This document shows, in pieces, positions 48,267 through 58,321 of a stretch of DNA of 64,000 bases. The translations under genes were made by a program, and so were the position numbers. The stretch lies in contig JAJEBE010000057.1 in the NCBI GenBank assembly GCA_022822545.1, forward strand, positions 1-64,000. Reading direction: 5' to 3'. The DNA is from Anaerolineae bacterium. GTDB taxonomy: Bacteria; Chloroflexota; Anaerolineae; Aggregatilineales; Phototrophicaceae. Below the pieces are notes generated by a model. It saw only the letters and a list, made by a program, of their open reading frames with translations. It had not been told where the DNA came from and did not search any database. Position 1 is the stretch's first letter. The number at the start of each line of letters is the position of its first letter.

Positions 48267-49927
48267 GTCTCGATCAGCAAGCCACGCGGCGTCAGCACCA
48301 CTTCCAGGCGCCCCAGGACATAGTCAGTGAGTATCGCCAGCAGCGCTGCCGGGATCGCGCCCAAGAGAATGAAAGCGTCCACCGTCATGGACAAGCCGCT
48401 CGCGATCGGGATTCCCAAGCCGCCCGAGCCCACGAAGGCGCCCAAGGTCGCCGTGCCGATATTGATCACCATGCTGGTCCGGATCCCCGCCATGATGATG
48501 CGGCTCGCGATCGGCAACTCCGTCCGCAGCAATATCTGCTGCGATGTCATGCCCATGCCCCGCGCCGAATCAACGATCGAAACGCTGACTGACTCGATAC
48601 CGGCGATTGTATTGCGCACCACCGGCAGCAAACCATAAGCGATCAAGGCCACCACCGCCGGCATAAAGCCCAAACCGATGATCGGCCCCATAATCGCCAC
48701 GATCGCCAGCGTCGGCACGGTCTGCCCGCTGTTGACCAGGTTGTTCACCAAGGGCAAGAACTCGCGGAAATTGTCCCGCGTGACCATCACGCCGAGGAAC
48801 AAGCCGACTGAAATAATGTAAATCGACGAGGTAAGAACCAACTCCAAATGCTGCGCCGTGAAGTCGATTACCGTGCCCTGTGGATGCACCAGTTGCGCGC
48901 TCGTCGGGAATATGGCGTGCAAGATGGCATCCCAAAGCGGCTCATGCCCGAAGATGGACCAGAACAGCAAAAACACCGACGCGATATGCACTAGGTGGAT
49001 CAGCAGGTTTTTCTTGCCTTCGCGCGCGACGAAGAAAATCCCGCTTTCCACCGCCACCATGAGCAGCGTGAACAGGAAGAGCGGCAGTCCAGTTTCCAGC
49101 GGCTCCACCGCAATCGCCAGCAGCGGCGGAATGATCTCCGGCGCGACCGTCAGCAGCCACAGATGCGGGGCCAGCGATGCCCGCGGATGAAAATCGTTCA
49201 GGATCTCGCGCAGGTTGCGCGCGAAGGGCTCGATCGCTGTGCCCTCGGCATAACCCACCACCAGGCGCGTCGGCTCCAGGCGCAGCGACTGCACCGGCCG
49301 CGATTCCGCCACGATGAAGCGCGCCAGGTCCGAGCCAGCCTCGGCCGCGGCGCGACTGTCATAGTCTTCGATGCTTTCGACCAGCGCCGGCTGATACTGC
49401 GCGTAGCGGAAACGATCATCGCTCGTGCTGAACAAAATCGTCTTTTCGGCAGTACCCGATACTTCCGCTGTGATCGTGCCGCGGTCGTTGGCGACGGCAT
49501 TATTGACCGGGCGCCGCAGACGACTGCGAACCTGCTCCGCCTCCATGTCACTGCCGTAAACAACCGTGATCGTCCGCGCCTCAATCGTGATTTCCGTGAT
49601 GCTGTCCAGCGTGTCAAATAGCGCGCGCGCCACTTGCGGCGCGGTCTCATCGCCGCGGCTGAAGCTGCCCGTCGGCGTCGGCAAGATTACCTCGGGCGTC
49701 ACGCCATAAAGATATGTGCCCGCCGTCAAGGAAAAGATCAGACTGTTCTCGCCTTCGACTTGCTTGACAGTGAAATCAAAGTCGCCGGTGAATTTCTCTT
49801 GATCGTGCAAGGTCACCGTCTGCTGGCCCACGCCGAAGATCAACAGCGTGGCGAACAGCCACATCAGCGCTCCGTAGGGCAAGCGCCGCCCGGAGGATGC
49901 GGAAACCTTCGCCTTGGCTGCGCTCAT
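48263..49927 (-). CDS. Glycine betaine/choline-type ABC permease (OpuC/ProW family) with long N-terminal extracytoplasmic region
   Basis: C-terminal ABC permease NNLVNSGQTVPTLAIVAIMGPIIGLGFMPAVVALIAYGLLPVVRNT; about 300 aa precede it. Confidence 0.88.
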   Translation of the reverse strand: MSAAKAKVSASSGRRLPYGALMWLFATLLIFGVGQQTVTLHDQEKFTGDFDFTVKQVEGENSLIFSLTAGTYLYGVTPEVILPTPTGSFSRGDETAPQVARALFDTLDSITEITIEARTITVVYGSDMEAEQVRSRLRRPVNNAVANDRGTITAEVSGTAEKTILFSTSDDRFRYAQYQPALVESIEDYDSRAAAEAGSDLARFIVAESRPVQSLRLEPTRLVVGYAEGTAIEPFARNLREILNDFHPRASLAPHLWLLTVAPEIIPPLLAIAVEPLETGLPLFLFTLLMVAVESGIFFVAREGKKNLLIHLVHIASVFLLFWSIFGHEPLWDAILHAIFPTSAQLVHPQGTVIDFTAQHLELVLTSSIYIISVGLFLGVMVTRDNFREFLPLVNNLVNSGQTVPTLAIVAIMGPIIGLGFMPAVVALIAYGLLPVVRNTIAGIESVSVSIVDSARGMGMTSQQILLRTELPIASRIIMAGIRTSMVINIGTATLGAFVGSGGLGIPIASGLSMTVDAFILLGAIPAALLAILTDYVLGRLEVVLTPRGLLIET

Positions 49928-51066
49928 CGGCCGCGTTCCCGTTGCATCGCCGCGTGTATGCCCGGCGCTTCAACCAGGTCTTGCAGGCGTTGAATGCTGA
50001 CGCCGCCGGTTAACACGCCCTCGGCGTCTATCACAGGCGTCACATCGAATGAATGCGAGAGCAACACGCTCAGCGCCTCGCGCGCGGTGGCGTCTTCCGG
50101 CACGGCGATGCTGGCCGCCGGCGCGTGACGCATCGCTTCCGCCAGCGACCCGCTCTCCGCCAAAGCCGTCCTTTCGACCCAGCCCAGCAGCTTCCCATTG
50201 CCCCCGTCAACCACAAAAGCGCTGTCGCTGCGGTGCCGCTCCAGGCAAGCCTCCACCTCTTCCAGCGTGGCATCGTCCTCGCAGCAAGGCACATTATTCA
50301 TCATCGAGTCCTTGACCGAGATCAGATGCAGCCGTTTCAGCGAGCGGTCCGCGCCCACGAACTCGCGCACAAAATCGTCACGCGGCATCGCCAGCAGATC
50401 GTCCGGCGTATCATATTGCACCAGCCGGCCCGTCCGCAACAAGGCGATGCGGTCGCCCATATAAATCGCTTCGTCAATATCGTGTGTGACGAAGATGATT
50501 GTCTTGCCCACCTCTTGCTGAATCTGCAAGAATTCTTCCTGCAAAATCGCCCGCGTGATGGGATCAACCGCGCCGAAAGGCTCATCCATCAGCATGATCG
50601 GCGGATCCGCGCCCAAAGCCCGCGCCACGCCGACGCGCTGCTGCTGACCGCCCGATAGCTGTCGCGGGTATTTGTCGCCATGAATGCTCGGGTCAATCCC
50701 GACCATATCCAACAGCAAATCCACCCGCTGCCGAATCCGTTCCTCATCCCAATCGAGCAGGCGCGGCACGATCGCCACATTGTCCCGAATGGTCATATGC
50801 GGCAGCAAGCCGATCTGCTGAATCGCATAACCGATCTTCCGCCGCAATACTTCCGGTTCAAACTCGTCATTCGGCTGCCCATCAATCAGGATCTCGCCCC
50901 GCGTCACATCAATCAGCCGGTTGACCATCCGCAGCGCCGTCGTCTTGCCGCAGCCGGAGGGACCGATAAGCACACAAATCTCGCCATCGTGGACCGTCAG
51001 ATTCAAGTCGTCCACCGCCCGAAAACCGTTGGGATACTCTTTGATGACATCTTTGAATTCGATCAC
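49924..51066 (-). CDS. Glycine betaine/proline ABC transporter ATP-binding protein with CBS domains (OpuCA/ProV-like)
   Basis: FKDVIKEYPNGFRAVDDLNLTVHDGEICVLIGPSGCGKTTALRMVNRLI; C-terminal CBS-like region. Confidence 0.94.
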   Translation of the reverse strand: MIEFKDVIKEYPNGFRAVDDLNLTVHDGEICVLIGPSGCGKTTALRMVNRLIDVTRGEILIDGQPNDEFEPEVLRRKIGYAIQQIGLLPHMTIRDNVAIVPRLLDWDEERIRQRVDLLLDMVGIDPSIHGDKYPRQLSGGQQQRVGVARALGADPPIMLMDEPFGAVDPITRAILQEEFLQIQQEVGKTIIFVTHDIDEAIYMGDRIALLRTGRLVQYDTPDDLLAMPRDDFVREFVGADRSLKRLHLISVKDSMMNNVPCCEDDATLEEVEACLERHRSDSAFVVDGGNGKLLGWVERTALAESGSLAEAMRHAPAASIAVPEDATAREALSVLLSHSFDVTPVIDAEGVLTGGVSIQRLQDLVEAPGIHAAMQRERGR

Positions 51067-51106
51067 GCGCCGTCTGCCTTTCCACGCCCGTTGTGCTATC
51101 GCGCCA

Positions 51107-52714
51107 TCAAGCCTGCCGGATGCCCGGCGATGTCAACAAGCCTTCCAGGATCTTCAAACCCGCGTCCAGGATGACCGCCAGCAGCACCGCCGGAATTGTG
51201 CCCAGCAAGATCTGATCAATTGAGGTCGAGTTCACGCCCAGCAAAATAAAATCCCCCAAAGCGCCGGCGCCGATGATGGACGCCACCGCGGCGATGCCCA
51301 CCAGCGAAATCGCGGCATTGCGGACACCCGCCATAATCACCGGGAAAGCCAGCGGCAACTCAATCCGAAAGAAGGATTGCGCCGCCGTGAAACCCATGCC
51401 CTTGCCCGAATCGATGATGGCCGGGTCGATATTCTTCAGCCCGGCGTAGGTATTCCGCACCAGCGGCAACAAGGAATACAGCGTCAAGGCGATGATCGCC
51501 GGCGCCGTGCCAATGCCCGAAACGCCGAAGTCGCGGATCGTCAGCGCCGCCAGCTCGCGGCCGCCGAGCAGCTCGCCCGCCCCCTGCGCCAAGAGCGCCA
51601 ATCCGCCCAGCGCCGCCGCCAGCAAGGGCAGAAAACGCAAGCGCCGATAATGCGGCAGCTTGCGCTCGAGGTCGAAGCGCTTGCCTGCCCAAACGAAGAT
51701 CGGAAATACGAAGATCGCCAAGCCTGTCAGACTGCGCAGCAAAGCCAGCTCCGTCATTGTTAATATGGTCAGCGCAACTTCAAACCCAAATGCGATGATG
51801 AGGACAGCCAGGAGCGCCAGCGGAATCAAAGCCAAAATAAAGACCGCTATTAATGAGAATTGGCGCGTTCTCTCCGGCAGGCGGGCATGAAGCCGCCGTA
51901 AGACCAGCGCCGCCACCAGGGCGAACCCGGCCAGCAGCAGCCAATCGCGCGCCAGCGAAAGGAAGCGGGCATCGCCAAGCCGCGCCAAAGGCACCAGCAA
52001 GATGCCAAATAAAGCCAGGCTCGGTATCGTCTGTATGATGCCAACGGTATACAGAATCGTGTCTTCCGTCTTGGCGTCCCGGCTCGCCCATAATCCCAGC
52101 GCGATGCCGACGATCAAGCCCGCGGCCAAGGCCACCAAAACAAAAACAATATGCTCCAAAAAACGCAGCGCCAGGGTCTCGCCCCGCGAATGATATTCCA
52201 CCATGATCGAATATACATCCAGCGTGCCGCCCGCCAGCATCAAAACGACGACGAACGCGCCCACCGCGCCCGCCAAGCCGCGAACCAGCCGCGATGCGCC
52301 GCTCTCCTCCAGATCCAACAAGCCCGCGAACAGCACGATATAGCCGCCCGCCAAGCCCGCCGCGATGCCGGCTGATGTCAGTATCCGTGGATTGCTGATG
52401 CGCGTCCCCGCTTCAAACAGAGCTTCCGCGCCGATCAAATAGGCGCTTCCCGCCAGCGCCGGCAAATACAAGGTCAAAATTACTATCAAGTTGCCAACCG
52501 CCGCCAGCGCCCAACCCCGCCGATTGCGCTCCCCCAGGAATGCCAGCAGCATCGGCGTCAGCGCCAGCAGAAACAAGAGGAGGTAGCGCATATCTCCCGG
52601 GATCTCCAGTAAGCCCACTGGCAAGCCAGACGCGAGTCTGTTCGGCTTAATCTCAATGACGGGCAGGAAAAAGAAACCAAAGCTGGCAACGCACCCGCCC
52701 AGCAGCGCGATCAA
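51107..52714 (-). CDS. Glycine betaine-type ABC transporter permease (OpuC/ProW family)
   Basis: IGIIQTIPSLALFGILL-type motif (VGIIQTIPSLALFGILLVPL) and ALTLYSLLPLVRNTYAGLKNIDPAIIDSGKGMG. Confidence 0.9.
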   Translation of the reverse strand: MIALLGGCVASFGFFFLPVIEIKPNRLASGLPVGLLEIPGDMRYLLLFLLALTPMLLAFLGERNRRGWALAAVGNLIVILTLYLPALAGSAYLIGAEALFEAGTRISNPRILTSAGIAAGLAGGYIVLFAGLLDLEESGASRLVRGLAGAVGAFVVVLMLAGGTLDVYSIMVEYHSRGETLALRFLEHIVFVLVALAAGLIVGIALGLWASRDAKTEDTILYTVGIIQTIPSLALFGILLVPLARLGDARFLSLARDWLLLAGFALVAALVLRRLHARLPERTRQFSLIAVFILALIPLALLAVLIIAFGFEVALTILTMTELALLRSLTGLAIFVFPIFVWAGKRFDLERKLPHYRRLRFLPLLAAALGGLALLAQGAGELLGGRELAALTIRDFGVSGIGTAPAIIALTLYSLLPLVRNTYAGLKNIDPAIIDSGKGMGFTAAQSFFRIELPLAFPVIMAGVRNAAISLVGIAAVASIIGAGALGDFILLGVNSTSIDQILLGTIPAVLLAVILDAGLKILEGLLTSPGIRQA

Positions 52715-52776
52715 GTTGCTCCTGTGAATCGCCGCTCTCCTCTAATCTTGTCTAACAACGCTAGCGCCAAATGGCC

Positions 52777-52812
52777 GGCTTCGGGAGAACCAAAGCAAAT
52801 CCTCCCGAAGCC
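52777..52812 (-). terminator. Intercistronic hairpin between betaine SBP and permease genes
   Basis: GGCTTCGGGAG ... CTCCCGAAGCC, perfect 11-bp stem, 14-nt loop. Confidence 0.6.
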
Positions 52813-52834
52813 AATAGAATCGACTGTACTGCGT

Positions 52835-53776
52835 CTAATTGCCGATGAAACCGCTTGCCTGCAGCCAGGCGCGGACCGCGTCAGCCGGGTTCAAACCTTC
52901 GACTTCCACTTCCGCGTTCAGCGTCTGCAGGGCAACGTTGTCCAATGCGCGGAAGATCGGGTTCAAGATGCCCGCGATCTCCGGGTTGGCGCGGATGACC
53001 TCGCCGCGGATGACCGGCGTCGGCGCGTAAATCGGCTGCGCGCCGAAGGGATCGTCCAGCACGACGAAGTTGTAAGCCATCAAGGCGCCATCGGTGGAAT
53101 AGGCCATCGCGAAGTTGACATTGTTCGCCCCCTCGTTCAGCGCTTGCTCCGTCTGCGCCGGCGTCGCATTCGAGATGATCAGCAACTGATCGTCCGTCAA
53201 GTCGAAGCCGTATGTCTCCTCGAAGGAGGCGATGCCATCGGGACGCTGCGCGAATTCATCCCCGGTCGCCAAATAGACGAAGCCGCCATCGTTGACGTAA
53301 TCCGCCATATCAATCACCGAGTAGAGACCGTTCTCTTCGGCAAAAGCCGCCGTCACCGCAAAGGCGTAAGTATTGTTCGCCGGCGTCGGCGCCAGCCACA
53401 CCAAGTCGTTGATGGCCGCGTCCAGCGAGCTCACCAGCGCATAACCCAGCACGCGATGACCATAAGCTTCTTGCGGAATGTCATACCAGGGCACATCGTT
53501 GAAGTAGTTGTACAAAGCCGTGCCGGTATACTCGGCGTAGATGTCGATCTCGCCATTGACCAGCGCATCGCGATTGACTTGCGTGCCGCCGAGATTTGTG
53601 CGGTCGACCACATCCAGGCCGGCGTCTTCCAGCGCCGCTACGATTATCTGTCCCAATACAATTTGCTCGGTGAACTGCTTTGAGCCGACGCGGATCGGGC
53701 TATCTTGCGCGCTAACAACTCCAAACGCGCTGACCAACAAGCCAGCGATCAGGAGCCATAATCCTACCTTCTTCAT
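52835..53776 (-). CDS. Glycine betaine-type ABC transporter substrate-binding protein (OpuAC family)
   Basis: MKKVGLWLLIAGLLVSAFGVVSAQDSPIRVGSKQFTEQIVLGQIIVAALEDAGLDVVDRTNLGGT. Confidence 0.93.
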   Translation of the reverse strand: MKKVGLWLLIAGLLVSAFGVVSAQDSPIRVGSKQFTEQIVLGQIIVAALEDAGLDVVDRTNLGGTQVNRDALVNGEIDIYAEYTGTALYNYFNDVPWYDIPQEAYGHRVLGYALVSSLDAAINDLVWLAPTPANNTYAFAVTAAFAEENGLYSVIDMADYVNDGGFVYLATGDEFAQRPDGIASFEETYGFDLTDDQLLIISNATPAQTEQALNEGANNVNFAMAYSTDGALMAYNFVVLDDPFGAQPIYAPTPVIRGEVIRANPEIAGILNPIFRALDNVALQTLNAEVEVEGLNPADAVRAWLQASGFIGN

Positions 53777-54048
53777 ACTACACCTCCTCAGGCATGGTTT
53801 ACGATACAGGCAACAAAACTGCCTTGGCGCATCCATAGACACCATTCGACTGCAAAGCCAAAACAATTGGGTAGTCCGCCGACTGCTCAACCAACGCGGG
53901 ATTATGATGTTGGCTATAGAGGCGAATTGTCGACCTAGCGCCGACTGATATCAACTGATGCAAATTAACTATAACATTGATAGGGCGCGGACTCAACCTG
54001 TAATTATATGGACGCGCTCGTTCTTAGTCTTGGCTTAATGTCTGCCGG

Positions 54049-54963
54049 TCATGTCGCCAGCAGTTCATCCACCTCGGCGCGATAGGGCGTGCTGCGTGCT
54101 GTGCCCGGCTTCGTCACACAGAGCGCCGCCGTCGCATTGGCGAAGCGCACCGACTCAGCTAGCGCCATGCCTTCCGCCAGCGCCACCGCCAAACCCGCGT
54201 TGAAGGCGTCGCCGGCGCCGGTCGTATCGACGACCTCAACTTCGTAGGCGGGTACTTTTGCGCTCTCGGTTCCGCTGACGATCTGCGCGCCCTGCGAGCC
54301 AAGCGTCACGACCGCCGTCTGATCAGCCCGGGTCAGGAGGCCCCGCGCCGCCGTTTCGACATCGGTCGCGTCACCGCCGCTCAGTGTCTCCAATTCGGTC
54401 TCGTTCGGCGTCAGATAATCAGCCAGTTGGACCGTCTCGGCGGGCAGGACGGCGGCCGGCGCCGGATTGAGGATAGTGACGACGCCGAGGGCCTTCGCCG
54501 TCTGAAGCGCGTAAGCCACCATATCGAGGTTGACCTCCAACTGCGTGATCAAGACATCAGCCGCCGCGATCCGCTCGCGCGCCGCGTCGATATCGGCCGC
54601 ATCCAGGCGAGAGTTCGCGCCCAGCACGACCACGATCATGTTCTCGCCGCTGCTATCAACCAGGATCGGCGCGACGCCGGTGGCATGCTCATCGTCTTGA
54701 CTCACATAATCGCGGTTCACCCCCTCGGTGTCCCAGATCTCATAAGCCAGTTCCGCGAAGACATCTTTCCCGACCCGCCCGATAAACGTCACCTCCGCGC
54801 CCAGCCGCGCCGCCGCCACCGCCTGGTTCGAGCCTTTGCCGCCGGCGCCGGTCACGAAGCGGTCGCCATGCACCGTCTCGCCGGCCTTCGGCATCCGCGC
54901 CATATACGAGGTCAAGTCCGCGTTGAAGCTGCCTACCACCACGATCTTTGCCGTCATGCTCAT
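54049..54963 (-). CDS. PfkB-family kinase, ribokinase-like
   Basis: VVVGSFNADLTSYMARMPKAGETVHGDRFVTGAGGKGSNQAVAAARLGAEVTFIGRVGKDVF; DTTGAGDAFNAGLAVALAEG. Confidence 0.92.
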   Translation of the reverse strand: MSMTAKIVVVGSFNADLTSYMARMPKAGETVHGDRFVTGAGGKGSNQAVAAARLGAEVTFIGRVGKDVFAELAYEIWDTEGVNRDYVSQDDEHATGVAPILVDSSGENMIVVVLGANSRLDAADIDAARERIAAADVLITQLEVNLDMVAYALQTAKALGVVTILNPAPAAVLPAETVQLADYLTPNETELETLSGGDATDVETAARGLLTRADQTAVVTLGSQGAQIVSGTESAKVPAYEVEVVDTTGAGDAFNAGLAVALAEGMALAESVRFANATAALCVTKPGTARSTPYRAEVDELLAT

Positions 54964-55041
54964 TCCCCTTTGCCTTAAGCCGGGATAATCGCTACTCTAT
55001 TGTCGTCGATTTTGCCTCATAAGACTAGCGAATGGTATGCC

Positions 55042-55683
55042 GTGGCCAAACTGCAAATCGCGCTTGATGGCGACCTGCCCGCCGCGCTGGATATCCTCGC
55101 GCAGGTCCAGCCCTTCATCGATATCGCCGAGATCGGCACGCCGCTGGTTTTCCGCGAAGGCATGAGCTCCGTCCGTCAGATTCGCGCTGCCTGGCCCCGG
55201 CTTGAGCTGGTCGCCGATCTCAAAATCATGGACGCTGGTCAAGCGGAAGCCGATATCGCCTTTGAAGCCGGCGCCGATTGTGCCACCGTCATGGCGCTCG
55301 CCAGCGACGCGACCATTGCCGCGGCATTGCGCAGCGCGCGAGATCATCAGAAGCGGATCATGGTGGATATGATGCAGGTGGCCGACCCCTTGGGGCGGGC
55401 CCGCGAATTGCTGGCGCTCGGCTGCGATCTGCTCTGCCTGCACACCGCTCACGACCTGCAAGCGGCGCAAGCGTCGCCTTATGCCCAGCTCGCTCAATTG
55501 CGGCGGGCGCTGCCGCAGGCCGGGCTCGCCATCGCCGGCGGCGTCAAGCGGCCTGCCTTGGACGACATCCTGCCCCTCGCGCCCCAGGTCATCATCGTCG
55601 GCTCCGCCATCACCTCGGCCGCCGAGCCAAGAGAGGCCGCGCGGCTATTGCACGAGAGGATTCACCGCTATGCAATACTCTGA
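55042..55683 (+). CDS. 3-hexulose-6-phosphate synthase-like protein (HUMPS/OMPDC superfamily)
   Basis: LQIALDGDLPAALDILAQVQPFIDIAEIGTPLVFREG; VADLKIMDAGQAEADIAFEAGADCATVMA. Confidence 0.87.
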   Translation: MAKLQIALDGDLPAALDILAQVQPFIDIAEIGTPLVFREGMSSVRQIRAAWPRLELVADLKIMDAGQAEADIAFEAGADCATVMALASDATIAAALRSARDHQKRIMVDMMQVADPLGRARELLALGCDLLCLHTAHDLQAAQASPYAQLAQLRRALPQAGLAIAGGVKRPALDDILPLAPQVIIVGSAITSAAEPREAARLLHERIHRYAIL

Positions 55684-56230
55684 ACTGGTCGATGCCATCC
55701 TCGGCGATATCGGCCGGGCGCTGCGCCAGGTCGATCCGGCCCAGGTCGAATCGCTGGCTGAGGCGCTGCTCAATGCCGAGCGCGTCTTCATCGCCGGCAA
55801 GGGACGCACCGGCTTGCAAATGCGCGCCTTCGCCATGCGCTTGATGCACCTCGGCTTCAATGTGCACGTCGTCGATGATGTCACCACACCGGCAATCGGC
55901 GCCGGCGACCTGCTGCTGATCGGCTCGTCCTCCGGGCGCACCAGCTCACTCCTGCGCTACATCGATACCGTCGATGCGCAAGGCGCGCGCCTGGTTGTCG
56001 TGACCGGCAATCTGAACTCGCCCCTCGCCTCGGCGGCCGTGGCGCTGGTTCACATCCCGGCGACGAATTTCAAAGCGGGGGACGCCAGCGGCGAACCTTC
56101 CATCCTGGTCATGGGCTCGCTCTTTGAGCACTGCCTGGGCTTGCTCTGTGACTCGCTCATCATTCGCTTGAAGGCGGCGCTGAATGTTGCGGAAGCGGAG
56201 ATGAACGCGCGCCACGCCAATCTTGAGTGA
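55670..56230 (+). CDS. SIS-domain protein, 6-phospho-3-hexuloisomerase-like
   Basis: FIAGKGRTGLQMRAFAMRLMHLGFNVHVVDDVTTPAIGAGDLLLIGSSSGRTSS; start trimmed from 55481. Confidence 0.88.
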   Translation: MQYSELVDAILGDIGRALRQVDPAQVESLAEALLNAERVFIAGKGRTGLQMRAFAMRLMHLGFNVHVVDDVTTPAIGAGDLLLIGSSSGRTSSLLRYIDTVDAQGARLVVVTGNLNSPLASAAVALVHIPATNFKAGDASGEPSILVMGSLFEHCLGLLCDSLIIRLKAALNVAEAEMNARHANLE

Positions 56231-56273
56231 CCAATTATCATCTGCGGCTGGCGGCTGGAAACGAGAGGACAAC

Positions 56274-57380
56274 ATGAATTACGCGGCACGTCTTGAAAAA
56301 CTGGGCGCCATCATGCGCAATGCCGACCTCGATATCATCGCGCTTATCCCCGGCCCCAATCACCGCTACCTCACCGGCGCCGAACACTACGTCCTCGAAC
56401 GGCCCATCGTCGCCTTTTACCCGCTGGGCCGCGAATCGGTCGCCGTCATTCCCGAGTTGGAAATCCCGCTATTCGAGCGGCATGCTACGCCCTCGACGCT
56501 CTACTCCTATTCCGACGCCGAGGGCTACGCCGGCGCTTTCGCCGCCGCGCTGGCTGACATGGGCGCGCGCGATGCAAGCATCGGCGTCGAAGGCCTCCAC
56601 ATGCGCTTCTTTGAAGGTGAGATCATCCGTCAATCCGCGCCGACAGCCCGAGTCGTCGATGCGACGATGCCCTTGGCCGAGCTTCGACTGCACAAAGACG
56701 AAGGCGAGATCGCCTCGCTGCGCCGCGCCATCGAGATCTCCGAAGCGGCCCTGCAAGCCGCGCTCGCCGATATCCGGATCGGCATGACCGAGATCGAAGC
56801 CGCCGCCATCCTCGAAGACTACATCCGCGCGCTCGGCGGCGAGGGGCTGTCCTTCGGCACCATCCTCCACGCCGGCGTCAATAGCCCACTGCCGCACTCC
56901 GGCCCGCTTGACTATCGCATCCAACATGGCGACCCGCTCATTATCGATTTCGGCGCCAGGTTCAAGGGCTACTGCGCCGATATCACGCGTACCTGCTTCG
57001 TCGGCGCCGTCAGCGCTGAGCAGCGGGATTTCTACGCTGTTGTGCAAGCCGCCAACGAAGCCGGTCGACGCACGGCGCTACCCGGCGCGACCGCCGAATC
57101 AGTGGATATCGCGGCGCGGCAGGTTATCATCGCCGCCGGTTTCGGCGATCTGATACGCCACCGCACCGGCCACGGCATCGGCCTGGAAGCGCATGAGCCG
57201 CCCTATATGGTGATCGGAAATCAGCGCCTGCTCGAGCCCGGCATGGTCTTCACGGTCGAGCCGGGCATTTATCGCATGGGTGAACTCGGCGTGCGCATCG
57301 AGGACAATGTGCTGATCACGGAAGACGGGGGCGAGAGCCTGACCAGCTTCCCGCGCGAACTGCTTGTCATTCCCGCTTGA
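56274..57380 (+). CDS. M24 family Xaa-Pro-type peptidase
   Basis: IIDFGARFKGYCADITRTCFVG; HRTGHGIGLEAHEPPYM; GMVFTVEPGIY. Confidence 0.93.
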   Translation: MNYAARLEKLGAIMRNADLDIIALIPGPNHRYLTGAEHYVLERPIVAFYPLGRESVAVIPELEIPLFERHATPSTLYSYSDAEGYAGAFAAALADMGARDASIGVEGLHMRFFEGEIIRQSAPTARVVDATMPLAELRLHKDEGEIASLRRAIEISEAALQAALADIRIGMTEIEAAAILEDYIRALGGEGLSFGTILHAGVNSPLPHSGPLDYRIQHGDPLIIDFGARFKGYCADITRTCFVGAVSAEQRDFYAVVQAANEAGRRTALPGATAESVDIAARQVIIAAGFGDLIRHRTGHGIGLEAHEPPYMVIGNQRLLEPGMVFTVEPGIYRMGELGVRIEDNVLITEDGGESLTSFPRELLVIPA

Positions 57381-57424
57381 CGGTGTACTCTGGCGGTTAA
57401 ATTGTTAGCAACCGCGCAAGCCCA

Positions 57425-58321
57425 CTAGCCCTTGACCGCGCCGGCCGTCAAGCCGCGGGTGATGAAGCGCTCCAGCAGCAAACCCATGATGATCACCGGC
57501 ACGACCGCCATCAAGGTCAGCGCGCTGATGAACCACCACTCAATGCCGCGCGTGTTGTTCTGCCCGGCGATCAGCACCGGCATCGTAATCGCGTTGAAGT
57601 TCGTCAGCATCAAGGCGAAGAGATATTCGTTCCAGGCGAAGATGAAGGAGAAGATCGCCACCGCCACCAGGCCCGGCGCGCTCAAGGGCAGCACGATGCG
57701 AATGAAAGCCTGCCAGCGCGTCGCGCCATCAACGCGGGCGCTCTCTTCCAGGTCGACCGGCAAGCCGTTGAAGAAATCCCGCATGATCCAGACGGCGAAG
57801 GGGATATTAAACATCGTGTAGGCGATGATCAGGCCGGCATAGGTGTCGATCAGACTGAGGGCATTGTATAGCAGCACGAAGGGCACGATGAAAATAGCCG
57901 GCGGCAAAAAGCGCTGCGAGATGATCCAGAAAGCGATATTGTCGTTATCCCAGCCGAGCCGCCCCCAATAATAGCGAAAGCGCGACAAGCCATAACCCGC
58001 CATCGCCCCGATGACCACGGACAGAATTGTGCTGCCAATCGCGGAAACGAGGCTATTGCGGAAGTGTCGCTCAGTGGATTCCCGCTGAATTCCGAACATC
58101 TCCTCCCAGTGATCGGGAATCGGCTGAAAGTCAATGTAGGGGATGTAATTAGGTCCCCGGCTGACGTCTATCGGCCGCTTGACCGAGGTGGTCGCCAGCC
58201 AATAAAAGGGGAAGAGCACGATGAAACACCAGAAGATGACCACCCCGTAGAGAATGGCCGAACCCCAGAGCGGACGCCGGCTCGAGCGGCGCAGCCATCT
58301 CCTGCCTCTCGTCCCCATCAC
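57425..58321 (-). CDS. Sugar ABC transporter permease (MalG family)
   Basis: [65 protein letters not shown]. Confidence 0.92.
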   Translation of the reverse strand: MMGTRGRRWLRRSSRRPLWGSAILYGVVIFWCFIVLFPFYWLATTSVKRPIDVSRGPNYIPYIDFQPIPDHWEEMFGIQRESTERHFRNSLVSAIGSTILSVVIGAMAGYGLSRFRYYWGRLGWDNDNIAFWIISQRFLPPAIFIVPFVLLYNALSLIDTYAGLIIAYTMFNIPFAVWIMRDFFNGLPVDLEESARVDGATRWQAFIRIVLPLSAPGLVAVAIFSFIFAWNEYLFALMLTNFNAITMPVLIAGQNNTRGIEWWFISALTLMAVVPVIIMGLLLERFITRGLTAGAVKG

